Positions 10,116 to 20,957 of a DNA stretch of 64,000 nucleotides are shown one piece after another. A model generated the notes under the pieces. The model did no database searches, had not been told where the DNA came from, and saw nothing but the letters and a program-made list of their open reading frames with translations. The translations under genes and the position numbers were made by a program. Where the stretch lies: contig NC_089241.1 in the NCBI RefSeq assembly GCF_000512585.2, forward strand, positions 868,001-932,000, read 5' to 3'. This stretch comes from Kwoniella bestiolae CBS 10118 (lineage: Eukaryota; Basidiomycota; Tremellomycetes; Tremellales; Cryptococcaceae). How positions within the stretch are numbered: the first letter of the stretch is position 1; every line of letters begins with the position of its first letter.

Positions 10116-12097
10116 CTAGTAATTTCCAGCTTCAAGTCTAGCTCTCTTCCTTTTAGGTTGTGACGCCGTGTCCGCTCGCTCGTCAACCCAAACAGTGACG
10201 GTCTCTTGGGCCACCGCAAACAAGCCAATAGAGGTAGGCTCTTTAAGTGCTTTGGTGGGTGCATTGGCTCCGATAGTGGTAGCTGCAGTAAGTGGCGTAG
10301 TACTGGGAGTACTGTCGTTGGAATACGCAACAGCTTTGTTCACGGTGGGACCTTCACCAGACGGTGCTTCGTACTCTCCTGGACTACAATGGTAACAGAT
10401 GAGTATCATACATGGCTGGTTGGTCGTGGGGAAAGAACACTTACGTTACCGGAGTTCCAAAGTTGAGCCCATTGGTCGTGTCAACTTTCATTGCGAAAGA
10501 GGCTCGATCAGCGCCACTAAGAAGTGAAACAAGCATCAGCTCTGTGAAAATCAAATTTTGATGCACTTTCGTAAGACCCAATGGGCTACTCACCACTGTC
10601 CCTCAGCATGCCAAGTTGCATGATATACATTCCAAAGTTCAGTACCGTCCGGAGAAATGAACATTCTATGAAGGAACTGTCAGGAGTTTCCGTCATCCAG
10701 CAAACCCAATGACTTACCCATTATGACCAGGACCGTAGTATCCATTACCCGATTTGAAGACTGGCCCGTCCTTCTTTTTGGTCCAAGCAGCGGCATCCAT
10801 CGGGTCATCACCGGTCAAATGGATCTGCAGTCTGTTCGTCAGTGCCGGTCTACAAGAGAGGACCTAATCTCGGTAGACTAACCAAGGCAAGTGCGTAATT
10901 GGGAGTCGAGCAGAAGCTGACCGAGTAGATAATGCTGTAGTCATAGGACAGATCAGCTCGGTCCAGTGAGCTCAGATACAGACACAACTCACTATGTCTG
11001 ACCTGCCCATGTAAAAGCTTGAGGGCCTTCATTGGTGTTACCACCGGTCTGCTCCCATGACTCCTCGGGTCGACTGACAACGGTCACCTGCTCTTGATCA
11101 ATCTTGGTGGGAGTGACGAGAGGCGAGATACATATCGATGATCCTCCAATATCATCATCCGAGACGTCTTTCGAATGGCAAGAGAAGATCATGTAATTGT
11201 TTCCACCAAATTTCAAGACAGAGTTGTCGAGACTAAAGGACGTTGTAAGCCGATATCAGCCATAATTCTCAGATCAAGGACATCTGTCACTCACCTCCAT
11301 CCTCGGTCATAGAGCTTGACGGGGTCTTTATACTCGCCAACGGGCTATACATCGCATATCCTGTCAGCGTGACTTATGAACGCTTGATTAAACGAGACCT
11401 ACGTCACTTCCTCCGGATACCACCCAAATCGCATCTGCATGCGAATAGTAGATGTACCAATTCCCATCGATCTTGTGAATTTCTAGTTAATTTGGTTTGA
11501 TCAGCAATCTAGATCCGTCTCAATACACGTATAACCCACCTCCCGCCCAGACACTAGGCTTGTCTCTCATGTGTTGATTTTGAAAGACGAGCTTCTCGTT
11601 GGCAACGTTCCTTATAGCGCTGTATCACAGTGTCAGATAGGGGTACATCGCTGTAAGCAGGTACATTACGTACTCTAAAGTTGGACTCTTGGTGACTCGA
11701 AGACCATCGTCGCTAGTCCGCATGTAAAGATAGGAGCTATAAGTCGGGTTAATACTTCCCCTCGTTCACTTTTCTGTAGCTGTAGCTCACGAGGTGTCAT
11801 GGTCATATACTGTAATCAAGGTATCAGCCGGGCCATCGGTCAAGAATAGCGGAACACGTACCAATAAAAGGATCCGGAGCATGATCATCACTGAAGGGGG
11901 ATACGACTAGTCAGTACATACATTCTTACATCCGACGATATCATAGACCCACCGAAGAGGCTGAACAGAGGCGTCAGCTCTCAAGATCTGCTCAAAATCC
12001 ATATACTCTACAAAAGAGTCGAACTTTTATTGGTGAAAGTAGCAGCACTTGCCAACCCTAAAAGAGCCAAATTTAACAGAGCGGTGGTGAATTTCAT
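10116..12097 (-). CDS. secreted glycoside hydrolase family 43 (arabinofuranosidase/arabinanase-like)
   Basis: Extracellular five-bladed beta-propeller hydrolase acting on arabinose-containing polysaccharide. The N-terminus MKFTTALLNLALLGLAS is a signal peptide. The three catalytic acids are visible in order: Asp in DHAPDPF (general base), Asp in WSLDNSVLKF (pKa modulator) and Glu in NEGPQAFTW (general acid). Family blocks WAGELHKIDGNWYIYY, GYYGPGHNGMFISPDGTELW and YHATWH surround them. About a dozen short introns interrupt the gene. The first is ambiguous: a donor at GTGCTG (phase 1) or a GC-AG donor at GCAAGT both keep frame. After the propeller is a roughly 90-residue tail ending in KRKRARLEAGNY, odd for a secreted enzyme and possibly processed. 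The exact activity (exo-arabinofuranosidase versus other GH43) is not decided by sequence alone. Confidence 0.85.
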
Positions 12098-12763
12098 GAT
12101 TGGTGGGATAGAGAGGTGAGTTATGGAGTGAGAAGTGACGAGGAAGAGATACAATGAGAGTGCAAATGTAAATAAGAATGAATGAAATAAAGAGCGTAAG
12201 GGGTGAGTATCTGAGTTCCAAAGAGAAACAACAGTACGTGATCGTCGTGAATCACTACTCGATTCGTCTCAGACGATTATAAAGAGGAGCATATAAAGTG
12301 GAACATGTATCATCCTCAAACTCCCACACATTTCATTTCATCATCATCATATATCCATGTCTTTGTGTGATATGATTGGATTGATGACTTGAAAGGATGA
12401 TCAATCTCTCATGGTGGCTTATACTTGGCGGATAGCGTACGGACACAAACAGGTTTGAACCCCTTTTTGCATGGCCCAACTTGTTCATCTGACTTGTCGC
12501 CTGGACCCTTGCTCCTAGATATCATTGACAAAGGTTCCAGACATCCATCAAAGGAACAATACGACGGAACTGGAATCTCCTTTCAGGTGGATGTTCGGTC
12601 CAATCTCAGACGTCTCATCGAGCGGTCCTATCATACGTGAGAAAAAGCTGTGCTTGGCCCTCCAATTTAACATGCTAACAAGCACTGAAGCGTTGTTTGT
12701 GTATGCATCACATGTATGCCTCGTTAGTGTATGTGTATTTGCTTGATTGTGTGCTTCTACCAA
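12098..12763. other. intergenic, GH43 promoter side
   Basis: Upstream region of the GH43 gene and downstream region of the next minus-strand gene. Purine-rich leader sequence lies near 12100-12200 and a short TCA run near 12340. A 71-codon open frame at 12425-12640 lacks an ATG start and family features. No gene is called. Confidence 0.5.
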
Positions 12764-13384
12764 TTACCTGGATACGTTACCCCTGAACGCTCGGTGCATC
12801 AATCTCTTGACTGACCAAGGCACCAGAAGTCGGTCTAATGTATTGCTGTGAACGTGAGATGTCATCCAATTGAAAGGCCTTGCCAGACCTCGCGGAGAGT
12901 TTGTGCTGTGCTCGGCGTCCGATTTCTCCTCTGGCATAGACCAATGATCATGGTCATGACCTGACATCGGCCTATTCTCTGCTTGATCTAACAAGCCAGT
13001 ATCGGTGACGGTTCTGGGTGGACTGTGAGTGTGTAACCCCATGAATCCGTAAATCGAGTTTTCCTTCGTATCAGGATCCAAACCCTCATCCTCACTGTCC
13101 AAGTGCACTTCCTCGTTACATTGAGATCCAGAGGAATCGGTCTCCCAGTCGTCGTGATCTCCAGTAGGCTGCTTGTATACTTGAACTCTTCGTCTTTGTG
13201 CCGGCGTCGAACGTGAAGGATGATGGAAGGATAAGTACGATCTGGTGTTGGACAAGTAGTTTCGGGTCAGATCCGCGAAAGCTTTGTAGCTCTTCGACGG
13301 AAATTTTCGATGCGAAAACTCCGGATTCAGTATATGCCAGCTATCATTTGAAGAAAAAGCATGGGGCTTGAGCTGGTAAGGCAT
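12764..13384 (-). CDS. hypothetical Ser/Asp/His-rich protein
   Basis: Single-exon frame of 206 residues with ATG at 13384. The N-terminal third is basic with aromatic residues (KSYKAFADLTRNYLSNTRSY). The middle is strongly acidic (DDWETDSSGSQCNEEVHLDS, then EDEGLDPD). The end is basic again (LLVPWSVKRLMHRAFRG, a possible amphipathic helix). No signal peptide, membrane span or known domain. I do not recognise it. The charged segmentation and full-length open frame support a real gene; function is unknown. Confidence 0.5.
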   Translation of the reverse strand: MPYQLKPHAFSSNDSWHILNPEFSHRKFPSKSYKAFADLTRNYLSNTRSYLSFHHPSRSTPAQRRRVQVYKQPTGDHDDWETDSSGSQCNEEVHLDSEDEGLDPDTKENSIYGFMGLHTHSPPRTVTDTGLLDQAENRPMSGHDHDHWSMPEEKSDAEHSTNSPRGLARPFNWMTSHVHSNTLDRLLVPWSVKRLMHRAFRGNVSR

Positions 13385-13757
13385 ACTGGACGATTTGACT
13401 TCTAGCTGAGATTTTGATGTTACAAGGGTGAAGATGATTGTTCTAATGTTATAAAGGCAAACGTTTCCATGCGACAGCTATTATTCAAGATCTCATCTAC
13501 CAGTCGGTACAGAGGAGTGGCCACTCATGAGATTGCACCCATTGTAAGAAATGGTTCTTCCTTTGCCCTTTCCTTTGTCATACCGCTTCCATACGAGCAA
13601 CTCCGCTCCCCGACCATTTCGACGGAATCAGTAGTTTCGCCAACCAGAACGCATCGCATGGAAGCCACCATCACAACCGAACTAAACCATGCATTGTCTG
13701 ACTGACGTACCGAATCCAATATCCGTGTGGGTATGTGCTCTTTGACTCTATGACAAC
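13385..13757. other. intergenic, no gene seen
   Basis: Lies between the 5' end of the hypothetical gene and the 3' end of the NIPA-type gene. Short overlapping frames on both strands (13469-13719) mirror each other and have no protein features, so none is called. Confidence 0.5.
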
Positions 13758-15711
13758 TTATCTCCCTGATTCCTGATAAGCCGGATGTCTCCCACCAGCA
13801 ACCTCGTCCCTGCTTTTCTTACCAACTAGATTCCGACCTGGTCCTTGATTCTGTTCTCTCCTTCCTGACTCATCATCTGACTCGTCTTCTTCCGGTAGTT
13901 GGGTTAACGCCATACCTTCCTCCTCAAACGCATTGAATAGCGTTGAATTTTGCGCTCGATATATACTGCTTCGACGACCGTGTCCTGCGGAATGTAATGA
14001 TCCGTCCGGAGCATATGTGGCACCGCCTGGTACTGAGCCGTAGTTCCATAAGGTCGGATTATTGGAGTCCATTGACATCCGCCCCGACATACTCATTCGT
14101 GGATCTGTTACCGTCGATCAGTTGCATGATCGACATACGAGAGGGCGAATTGCACTCACTCATCAATCCAGACTCCAAACTTGAAGCGTGATGTGGCGCT
14201 TCGGGTTCTCTCGATATGTTCAACAAGTACACACCCATGAAGATGATCAAAAAGCCGCATATCAGAGAGATGGTGTTGACTCCACCAGGAGTGTTGAAAC
14301 CGGAGAAAAGGATAGCAGACGCGATGATGGTGGCGGTAGTGAAGAAGACATAGTAGATAGGATTTACACTGTCTGATTGTTAGCCTGAGACTGCAAAACT
14401 AGAAATGAGAGGACGTACACGTTGGTAGAGAATGTATCCAAAGCTTTGTTGAAGTAGTTCTGCCAGAAAAGCTGATCAGCATAGTTCACACCATCGAGGA
14501 CTACTCACCATCTGGATCATGATGCAGCCCACTACTACAACTCCAAACACGTATGTACTGATATGGGTCAATTGATTGTTTCCGGCAAAAGTCAATTTGA
14601 GGGCAACTCCGAAACCCTGTCGTTATGGTCGATTAGCTTAGCCTCGGAAACAAGGAATCGATCGCTCACCTTGATAGCCATGACCGAAACACTTCCAACC
14701 AACGAACATATCGACAAGTATACCATTGGGTTTCTAGTACCATGAGTTGGAACGACGCGGTAGATCATGTAAACAGAAAAGACGGCAACGAAGGTGATGT
14801 AGAATAAGAAGGCTGCGCATAGGGGGTTCAATCAGTGGTACACAATGAGACAAGGCGGCTGAGCACTTACCTGGCTTCGCTGCGTAAGTCAAGATCTCGT
14901 CTACAGTCTCTACTTCCTTATCCGAAGGAGCATGGAGCACGATGATAACGGATCCGATCTACGGATTCGACCCACGTCAACGGGTTACCTCATCGCCTGG
15001 TCATTCCGAGCCACTCACAATGCATGAGGCACATCCACAGACTCCTAACCTACCTAGCTTTTCATCCAATAAAAATGAAGCGAGAATCGCACTGCGGTAG
15101 TATATCAGCTTACATCATCTTGGACCTGTCCTAGACCTAAAAATACACTCACCCAATGATCACACTCATTGCCCCCAACGGTGTCACTAGAATGGCTGGT
15201 GCAAACGTGTACGCAGCAAAGTTTGCTACTTCACCGACGACCACTACAGTCACACGACGTGATCATTAGCCTTGTAGCCCAGCGTTGAACGGAGGGTAAA
15301 GAGGGGAAACTCACTGGTTATCATACCCGCCCACCATATAGGATTCTGCAGATACGACAGATCCTCCGCTAGCAATGACTTATTAGCTACGATCGCTACA
15401 TCTTCAAGTGATCGACGACGGCTTACATGCATTTCGTGGTCCAGTCTGTCGTTGATGCGAGTGGGGGTATTCGCTCATGTCCTTCTTGGCGGCATCATTC
15501 AAGCCCTGGTGTACAAAACATCATTAACACCATCTCACGAAGGAGCAACAACATCCGTCTGCTCACCTTCTTCGTTATTATAAAACTCGACCTGAGAGGA
15601 CCGTATAATTTAGTCGAGGATTTAACAGGAAGCGCTACCTAACCCCACTCACCCGATCAGAAAGGTTCCACCCAACGCCAATCCCAGTCCGATGTATTTG
15701 TCTTCAATCAT
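13758..15711 (-). CDS. NIPA-family magnesium transporter (DUF803)
   Basis: Multi-pass membrane protein of the drug/metabolite transporter superfamily. Human NIPA1-4 mediate Mg2+ transport in plasma and endosomal membranes. From ATG 15711 the sequence reads MIEDKYIGLGLALGGTFLIG, then SSFIITKKGL-like sequence in the family position. Next are WWAGMI, GEVANFAAYTFAPAILVTPL, GAMSVIIGAILASFLLDEKL, LGVCGCASCIIGSVIIVLHAP and MVYLSICSLVGSVSVMAIK; together these are diagnostic for the family. About nine helices are visible. The cytosolic tail after about residue 360 has an NPRMSMSGRMSMDSNN stretch and an acidic Ser-rich segment. About nine exons; total near 450 residues. It is transcribed divergently from the Ser-rich gene at 16562. 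Confidence 0.9.
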
Positions 15712-16561
15712 TCTGCTCCTGTGATCTTCACTGCAGGATTCGTATGGATATGCTGGGTATATTTAGACTGGCCAGACTAGCTATGCTATTTGATAATTGG
15801 ACGATGTTATGTTTGGGATGTCTTGTCTTGTATGAATGGTTGGGTTGGATAGAACGCGTGAATCAAGTCTTTGTTGTCTCGTATGGGGTTTATATAGGTT
15901 ACTGAAGTTCAGGGTCCAATGTTTAACGCGTGGCGCACAGATGTGGCATCCTAATCCACCAACAGATCAAGACATTGCTGATTCATACCCATCCTGCAAA
16001 GTGCTGTTATAACAGCTGACTATGCCCTGCATCACCATTGCGGGGGAAGTGGGGGCAGGAGAGGGCAGCCTCACTACCATGGTGGATATCGCTTCCACTC
16101 GATAGTGCAAAAGTGCCAAACTCGTGTAAATTCGAAACGCCTTGGGTGTGCCAAATGACATCCTTTCTTTGGTAACTGTCAGATAAAGATTGATTTCCTT
16201 TGACATCGAGTCGGAGCCTAGGTGTCATGGTGTTGGAGTGCTTGGTATGGTCTTCAGTCACATATCAGAAGGCGATATCCTTATTGATCGACTTGAGTTC
16301 GCCACCCATCCATTCTCACTCACTGACCCGCTAATCAACGCATCTGATTATAAGACAGCCCTGTAACAACCTCACAAACCTGCGATCATTAGCAACATCA
16401 TCATCGTAGACCTCGATTGATATCAGAACCAATCCCAGCATCCGTCATCGCCCCTATCCCATGATGTTCACCGTCTCCATGCCCCTCAATTCAGGAAGTC
16501 CGACGTCCTCAAGAGCCAGCCTTGACAGCACCCATTCTGCTGGATCAGCTTCCCGTTCCAA
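15712..16561. promoter_or_regulatory. divergent intergenic region with an upstream ATG frame
   Basis: 850 bp between the NIPA-type gene (minus) and the Ser-rich gene (plus). Open frames on the minus strand near 15967-16261 look like noise. An ATG at 16461 opens a 116-codon frame that overlaps the downstream main frame in a different register and ends at 16811. It is the first ATG of a likely transcript and could act as an overlapping upstream frame. Confidence 0.45.
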
Positions 16562-18353
16562 ATGGTCCAAACCTTTCACAACCTCACCAATACCCTACGA
16601 CATTCCCTTTCAAGCAGAAGTCTTGGGGCCAGATTCAGATCAGAGGATGCCTACAAGCAGCCCAACAATTCGGGTCCTATCGACTCCGCATACGGCTCAG
16701 GGGAATCTGTGTTCGAACCTGACGACAATGTCTCTCGCCGGTATTCTGATGTATCATCTCTATCGAACAACTCGCTGGGGACATTGTCAAACTCCTCGAT
16801 TGAGTCTCTAAAGCATCCAATGCCCCAACGGGTTTATCTTAATCCTGCGAGCGCCATGGATAGCACAGGTGTATCAAATTCCGTCGAAGAGGACGATTCC
16901 AATCACTCAGAGGCCAGTGCTACTGATATGCCCTTTGGGCTCATGCCATTTGGTCAAGGAAGACCAGGAGCTGGAATCACATCCTCAGGATCAGCTCATA
17001 CTCCTTCAGCAACCGCTCCCCCTCCTCCCAGGCTTTACGAATATCCCGATGATTATTCTGTGTTATCCGAAGACTCCGATGATTCGTCTACGATATCTGC
17101 AGACTCTGACATCGGTCACTCTTTGGGACGAGCACCTCTAGAACCTATACAAGAATCAAGCGACGAACAAAACTACTCAGCGCCGTTGGGACCTGTTCTG
17201 GGCCGAGGACCTGATTACTCGCAAACCTCCCTCGGCTCATCCCGGGCCAGCTCGCTGCACAGAACGCACAGTGTCCATGGCAGACCTAGGAGTCGACGAT
17301 CAAGCGCTCGGTCTAACAGTGGAGGGATCTCGCAATTTTCTACTCAGATTATATCGAATATCGATCAAGAAATCGACCCCGAAGTCCTTCGAAGGATTAG
17401 TAATGAGTATTGGGATGACCCTTATGCAGATACCACTGTGGACCCAGCGGAGGAGTACAGAAAGACCTTGCGAGAGAGATTCGAGCAGCAATTAGCCGCG
17501 CAGAACGCTTCAGATCAGATTACACAGTGAGTGTCTCTTGTCCAGCTGGGCCAAATCTCGCTGAGCTGACAATCACTCGAATAGTAGTCCACCTTTGCCA
17601 GTCGAGGAGCGGCTTGATGATCATCACTCAGCCAATGACCAAGCTACAGCCACATCCAGATCCAGTGTCAGAAGTCGGTTTGCCTCCTTCTTCAGTGGAT
17701 TCAGCAGACCATCTTTCATCCCTCACAGCGCCTCTGACATGGGCAGTCGACTTTTCAGACGCTATATCAACTCTCGACCATTCCAGCTCCCTGGCAAGGG
17801 GAGGTTGGACGCATGGAAGAACAGACATCTCAGCAGTCGATCATCCACAATTTCTCAAGAGAACCCTAGAACCTGTGCCGAGATTGAAGCAGATATGTAC
17901 GGCCAGATCACACCCGAGACGGCTAGAGAAAAATACCAAAATTATGTGTCTCAACCCAACTTTAGCCAAACATCAGGTTCTTCTCATATAGCTCATTGGA
18001 TCAGCCAACTTCCCAATGACCATTCCGCTTTTGACGCCGACGAATACAATTCTGAGTCCTCAGGGCACAGTCCCACCTCAGAGGACGACTGGTTCAGCCA
18101 TATAAAGCCGGAAGAACCCACAACCTTGCAAGATGCTCTGAGCGAAATTAGAGAGCAAAGAAGGAAAACAGATGAAGATCTGGCCAGGGAGCAGTCGCAG
18201 AAGAGCTTGTACCCGAGATACTGGGGAACAGCCGATGAGGCAGAGGAACAGCCAGAGACAGAAGATGAAAGAAAGATAAGGAGTTTATATTCCCAGATTA
18301 TTACGTTGCAGGAGAGGTTGAGTGAGGAGGAATCCAGAGCGTATAGGTTTTGA
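16562..18353 (+). CDS. Ser-rich disordered protein with C-terminal coiled coil (hypothetical)
   Basis: Two exons joined by a 55-60 bp intron: donor GTGAGTGTCTC after ITQ, acceptor ATAG before SPPLPVEE. The frame continues to TGA at 18353, about 575 residues. The first half is Ser/Asp/Pro-rich (DDYSVLSEDSDDSSTISADS, SLHRTHSVHGRPRSRRSSAR). A helical charged block follows (EIDPEVLRRISNEYWDD, EEYRKTLRERFEQQLAAQ). After the intron comes a basic aromatic stretch (SVRSRFASFFSGFSRPSF), then another helix. The end is coiled-coil-like (ERKIRSLYSQIITLQERLSE). No enzyme motif or membrane segment. The ATG at 16562 is the first in this frame, but an ATG 101 bp upstream in another frame complicates initiation. 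Function unknown; a scaffold or cytoskeletal role would be a guess. Confidence 0.65.
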
Positions 18354-19015
18354 GGGTGCTGCAGCGAAGACTGGACGTTCTCCGAGCTTATGGGAAATTT
18401 ACATATCGTAGCTAGGCTTCAATAGAGGCAACTTATGGTACTTTCGAGCTGTTTCGATGTCGCTTTCCCATCCGTAGATATATCTTCTGTTTTGTTTGGC
18501 GTCTTGTTAATATATGAAGTATGTCTGTTGGCGAACAGCATCGGATTTCTTTCACTCAACTGAGAAGAGCCACTGACACTGGTGGATCAAAGGGTCCTAT
18601 GCAGTTTCCTCGTATCACTGGCATTGCGTATCCAGGTTCCTCATGACATCAAAATCTACTACAACGCGTCATTAAGCGTTGTTCCTTTATTCAATGTGCG
18701 TGTTTCTGAGGTACTATTCACCTCCTTTATGACAATGCTCGGTCAGAGCATATCTCGGTGATGGAGTTGTGGTCCTGGCTCGACGGTAGTGCGATCAGAG
18801 AGAATGTCAAGCTCGAGTAGACCTACTGAGCTGAGCGTTTGCCACTCTCTGTTTCTGCTTTGATCATCATTGATCAGACATGTCGATCCAATTTCACACC
18901 TCGATATAGCATATTGACAGCCGAGCTTATATCGCACAGCAGGGACCTTAGTCCACACCGTTCACTTGAACAGACCAGGAATCAAGTCACTGGTATATTT
19001 CTCCAAACTTAAACT
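18354..19015. other. intergenic, no gene seen
   Basis: Between two plus-strand Ser-rich genes. A 71-codon minus-strand frame at 18743-18958 has no supporting features. Sequence near 18480-18530 is T-rich and could contain 3' processing signals of the upstream gene. Confidence 0.5.
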
Positions 19016-20211
19016 ATGTCACGCAGTGATAATACGATACAACAAGGTCATTCACGGACTGGCGAAGGGGTAGTGTACCCGGGCTCGGGGTACAATTATG
19101 CCACGACCAGCGATACCAATTTGGAACATGATAGTACTCCTTCCAAGCGTATCATGGCAGCCGGAGCTCTGGTGTCAGCTGTGCCCAATACTGGCATAGA
19201 CAATGTGCCCGAAGTGGATTCACCTAGAGAATCAACCTCTCTGCACGATGCTAATATCCCTGCAGCGCGAACGAGAAGTTCTTCACAGCTTGCCGCCCCT
19301 TCCATCAACGCGGAGCATCCTGAGATCACACCTCGCGGTACTTCAGAGTCCGTAAGTTCCTCTCGTACCATGGGCAGGTGGGTTTTTCCCATGACCATTC
19401 TCAGAGCCATTGGCAATGACTGAGCGACATTATTTGTAGGTTTACAGAGGAATTCGATGCAGATCCTGCATCCTCCGAGGAGAGTTTGGAGGCCTCATGG
19501 AACGTGATACCCGACCCGCCGTCAACCCCATCTACAAGGCATGACCTCAACACACAAGAATCCGCTCTGGATGAGATAGGGGCACGTTCACTCCCCGCCG
19601 ATAGCACCAACCGGTGATTGCTCTCAAGCTTCATCAAAACATATCGTGAGGTCGCAACTTTCTGCAAAAAGGCTTGGGGTTTCCAACAATCAAGGGGATG
19701 GTGGAGAAGAACGAACATGACATCTCATAATTCTGCGAAACCAGATATACGAAGGGTTTCTGAGACTGAGCCTCAGCGTGACCTCAAGGAGAAGGACAAA
19801 GAGGAAGCAGACACAACCTGTTTCCTACCTAGCTGTGAGATTTGCGATGAGACCTTCTATCCGCAGGACCAAGATCTGACAGACCCCAGACTACGGCAGG
19901 AAAATTCAAGGGCCTCAGATCAATGGGATATCCTCAAGGCACCAGGGGCAACTTTCGACTTTTCAATAGATTTGCAAAGTACCATCAAGAATCTAACACT
20001 GAGAAATAGGCTGGTCGCAGGATCTCAAGAGCAAGAATTGGGATCGACCATTGTGAGATATAATCAGAACACTCAGTCAACTTACCAGGAGGGACAAGCT
20101 ATCCGAGCTGAACGGCTTAGATCCCTGTTAGAGGGAACAGACGAGAATGATCAAAAGGATGTGGATCCTGATGTGGCTGAAGCGTATGGGGCGATCAGAG
20201 CTTTTTTGTGA
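19016..20211 (+). CDS. hypothetical Ser-rich protein, three exons
   Basis: Exon 1 from ATG 19016 to about 19377 encodes a Ser/Thr-rich segment (RTRSSSQLAAP, GTSESVSSSRTMG). Intron 1 (19378-19439) has donor GTGGGT and acceptor TTGTAG and restores frame into RFTEEFDADPASSEESL. Exon 2 then meets TGA at 19615. A donor at 19614 (GTGATT) with an acceptor at 19694, 19706 or 19709 keeps frame into the last exon. That exon carries CFLPSCEICDETFYPQD, with three Cys in a C-x4-C-x2-C arrangement, and a charged helical end (AIRAERLRSLLEG, DVAEAYGAIRAFL). The protein is about 340 residues. If the second intron is not real, the gene ends at 19617 and the last exon belongs to a separate frame. Family not recognised. 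Confidence 0.5.
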
Positions 20212-20957
20212 TGTAGTTTCGATCTGGAGCCCTTTGTCCCAATTTTGAGCATGAAGCACCGAGTACGGTGTCAATACAGTTGTTAATCATCAGATGAAGA
20301 TTTGTCTGTAATACTCGTGACGTGAAAGACTGGTTTGTCATGCTGTAGACGAAATGACCCTGTACAGTAGATTGGGGTACCCAAACTCAGAGTCTGCTAT
20401 GTAAGCGGATGACCCAGCTGCAAGTCTCAGAACCAGGTATGAGCCTCTTTCATCACAATTCTCCCCATTCTGGAGTGATGGCACCTGGCTTTTCGAAAAA
20501 TTCATAAAATAGAATGATGCAATACTGCACGAACTATTGTTAGCACCATCATAGAATGAGTTTCATGCCCGTCCATCCTTTCACCCCGCTTCCTTTCAGA
20601 CCAAAATATCAATGACGCGGTATCACTCCGCGGCAGTGTAATGAAAGTTAATCTCAAGTGAACTTTGAGGTCAAATGAGACTGTGATGTACTAAAAACAT
20701 TTCATACACAGCAAAACATCTTATCTCAATCGGCCAAGAAGAAAAACCAAACACCAAAACAAACAAACACAGGGACTCGCTTCCTTCATTCCTTTTGACT
20801 GGACGTGTGATAGAACTATCTGCTAGTGATCGTCTACAAACTTTGTTGTTGTTGTAACTCTAGCAAATCTAAATACTTCTCGAAAACCTACTTCACTCAT
20901 CGAATTCAGTGGAAGTTTTTCCTAACCTACCTAAATGTCAAGATTACAAGATCGACA
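20212..20957. other. intergenic and 5' leader, no gene seen
   Basis: Contains the 3' region of the gene ending at 20211 and the promoter and leader of the gene starting at 20958. An A/C-rich leader (CAAAACAAACAAACAC near 20756) precedes the start, typical of fungal transcription start regions. A GTG-initiated in-frame extension from 20826 is possible but less likely than the ATG. Confidence 0.5.

Noticed and set aside
15967..16261. Two overlapping minus-strand frames between the NIPA-type gene and the 16562 gene
   Set aside because: Low-quality sequence with no start context, splice extension or domain; probably chance.
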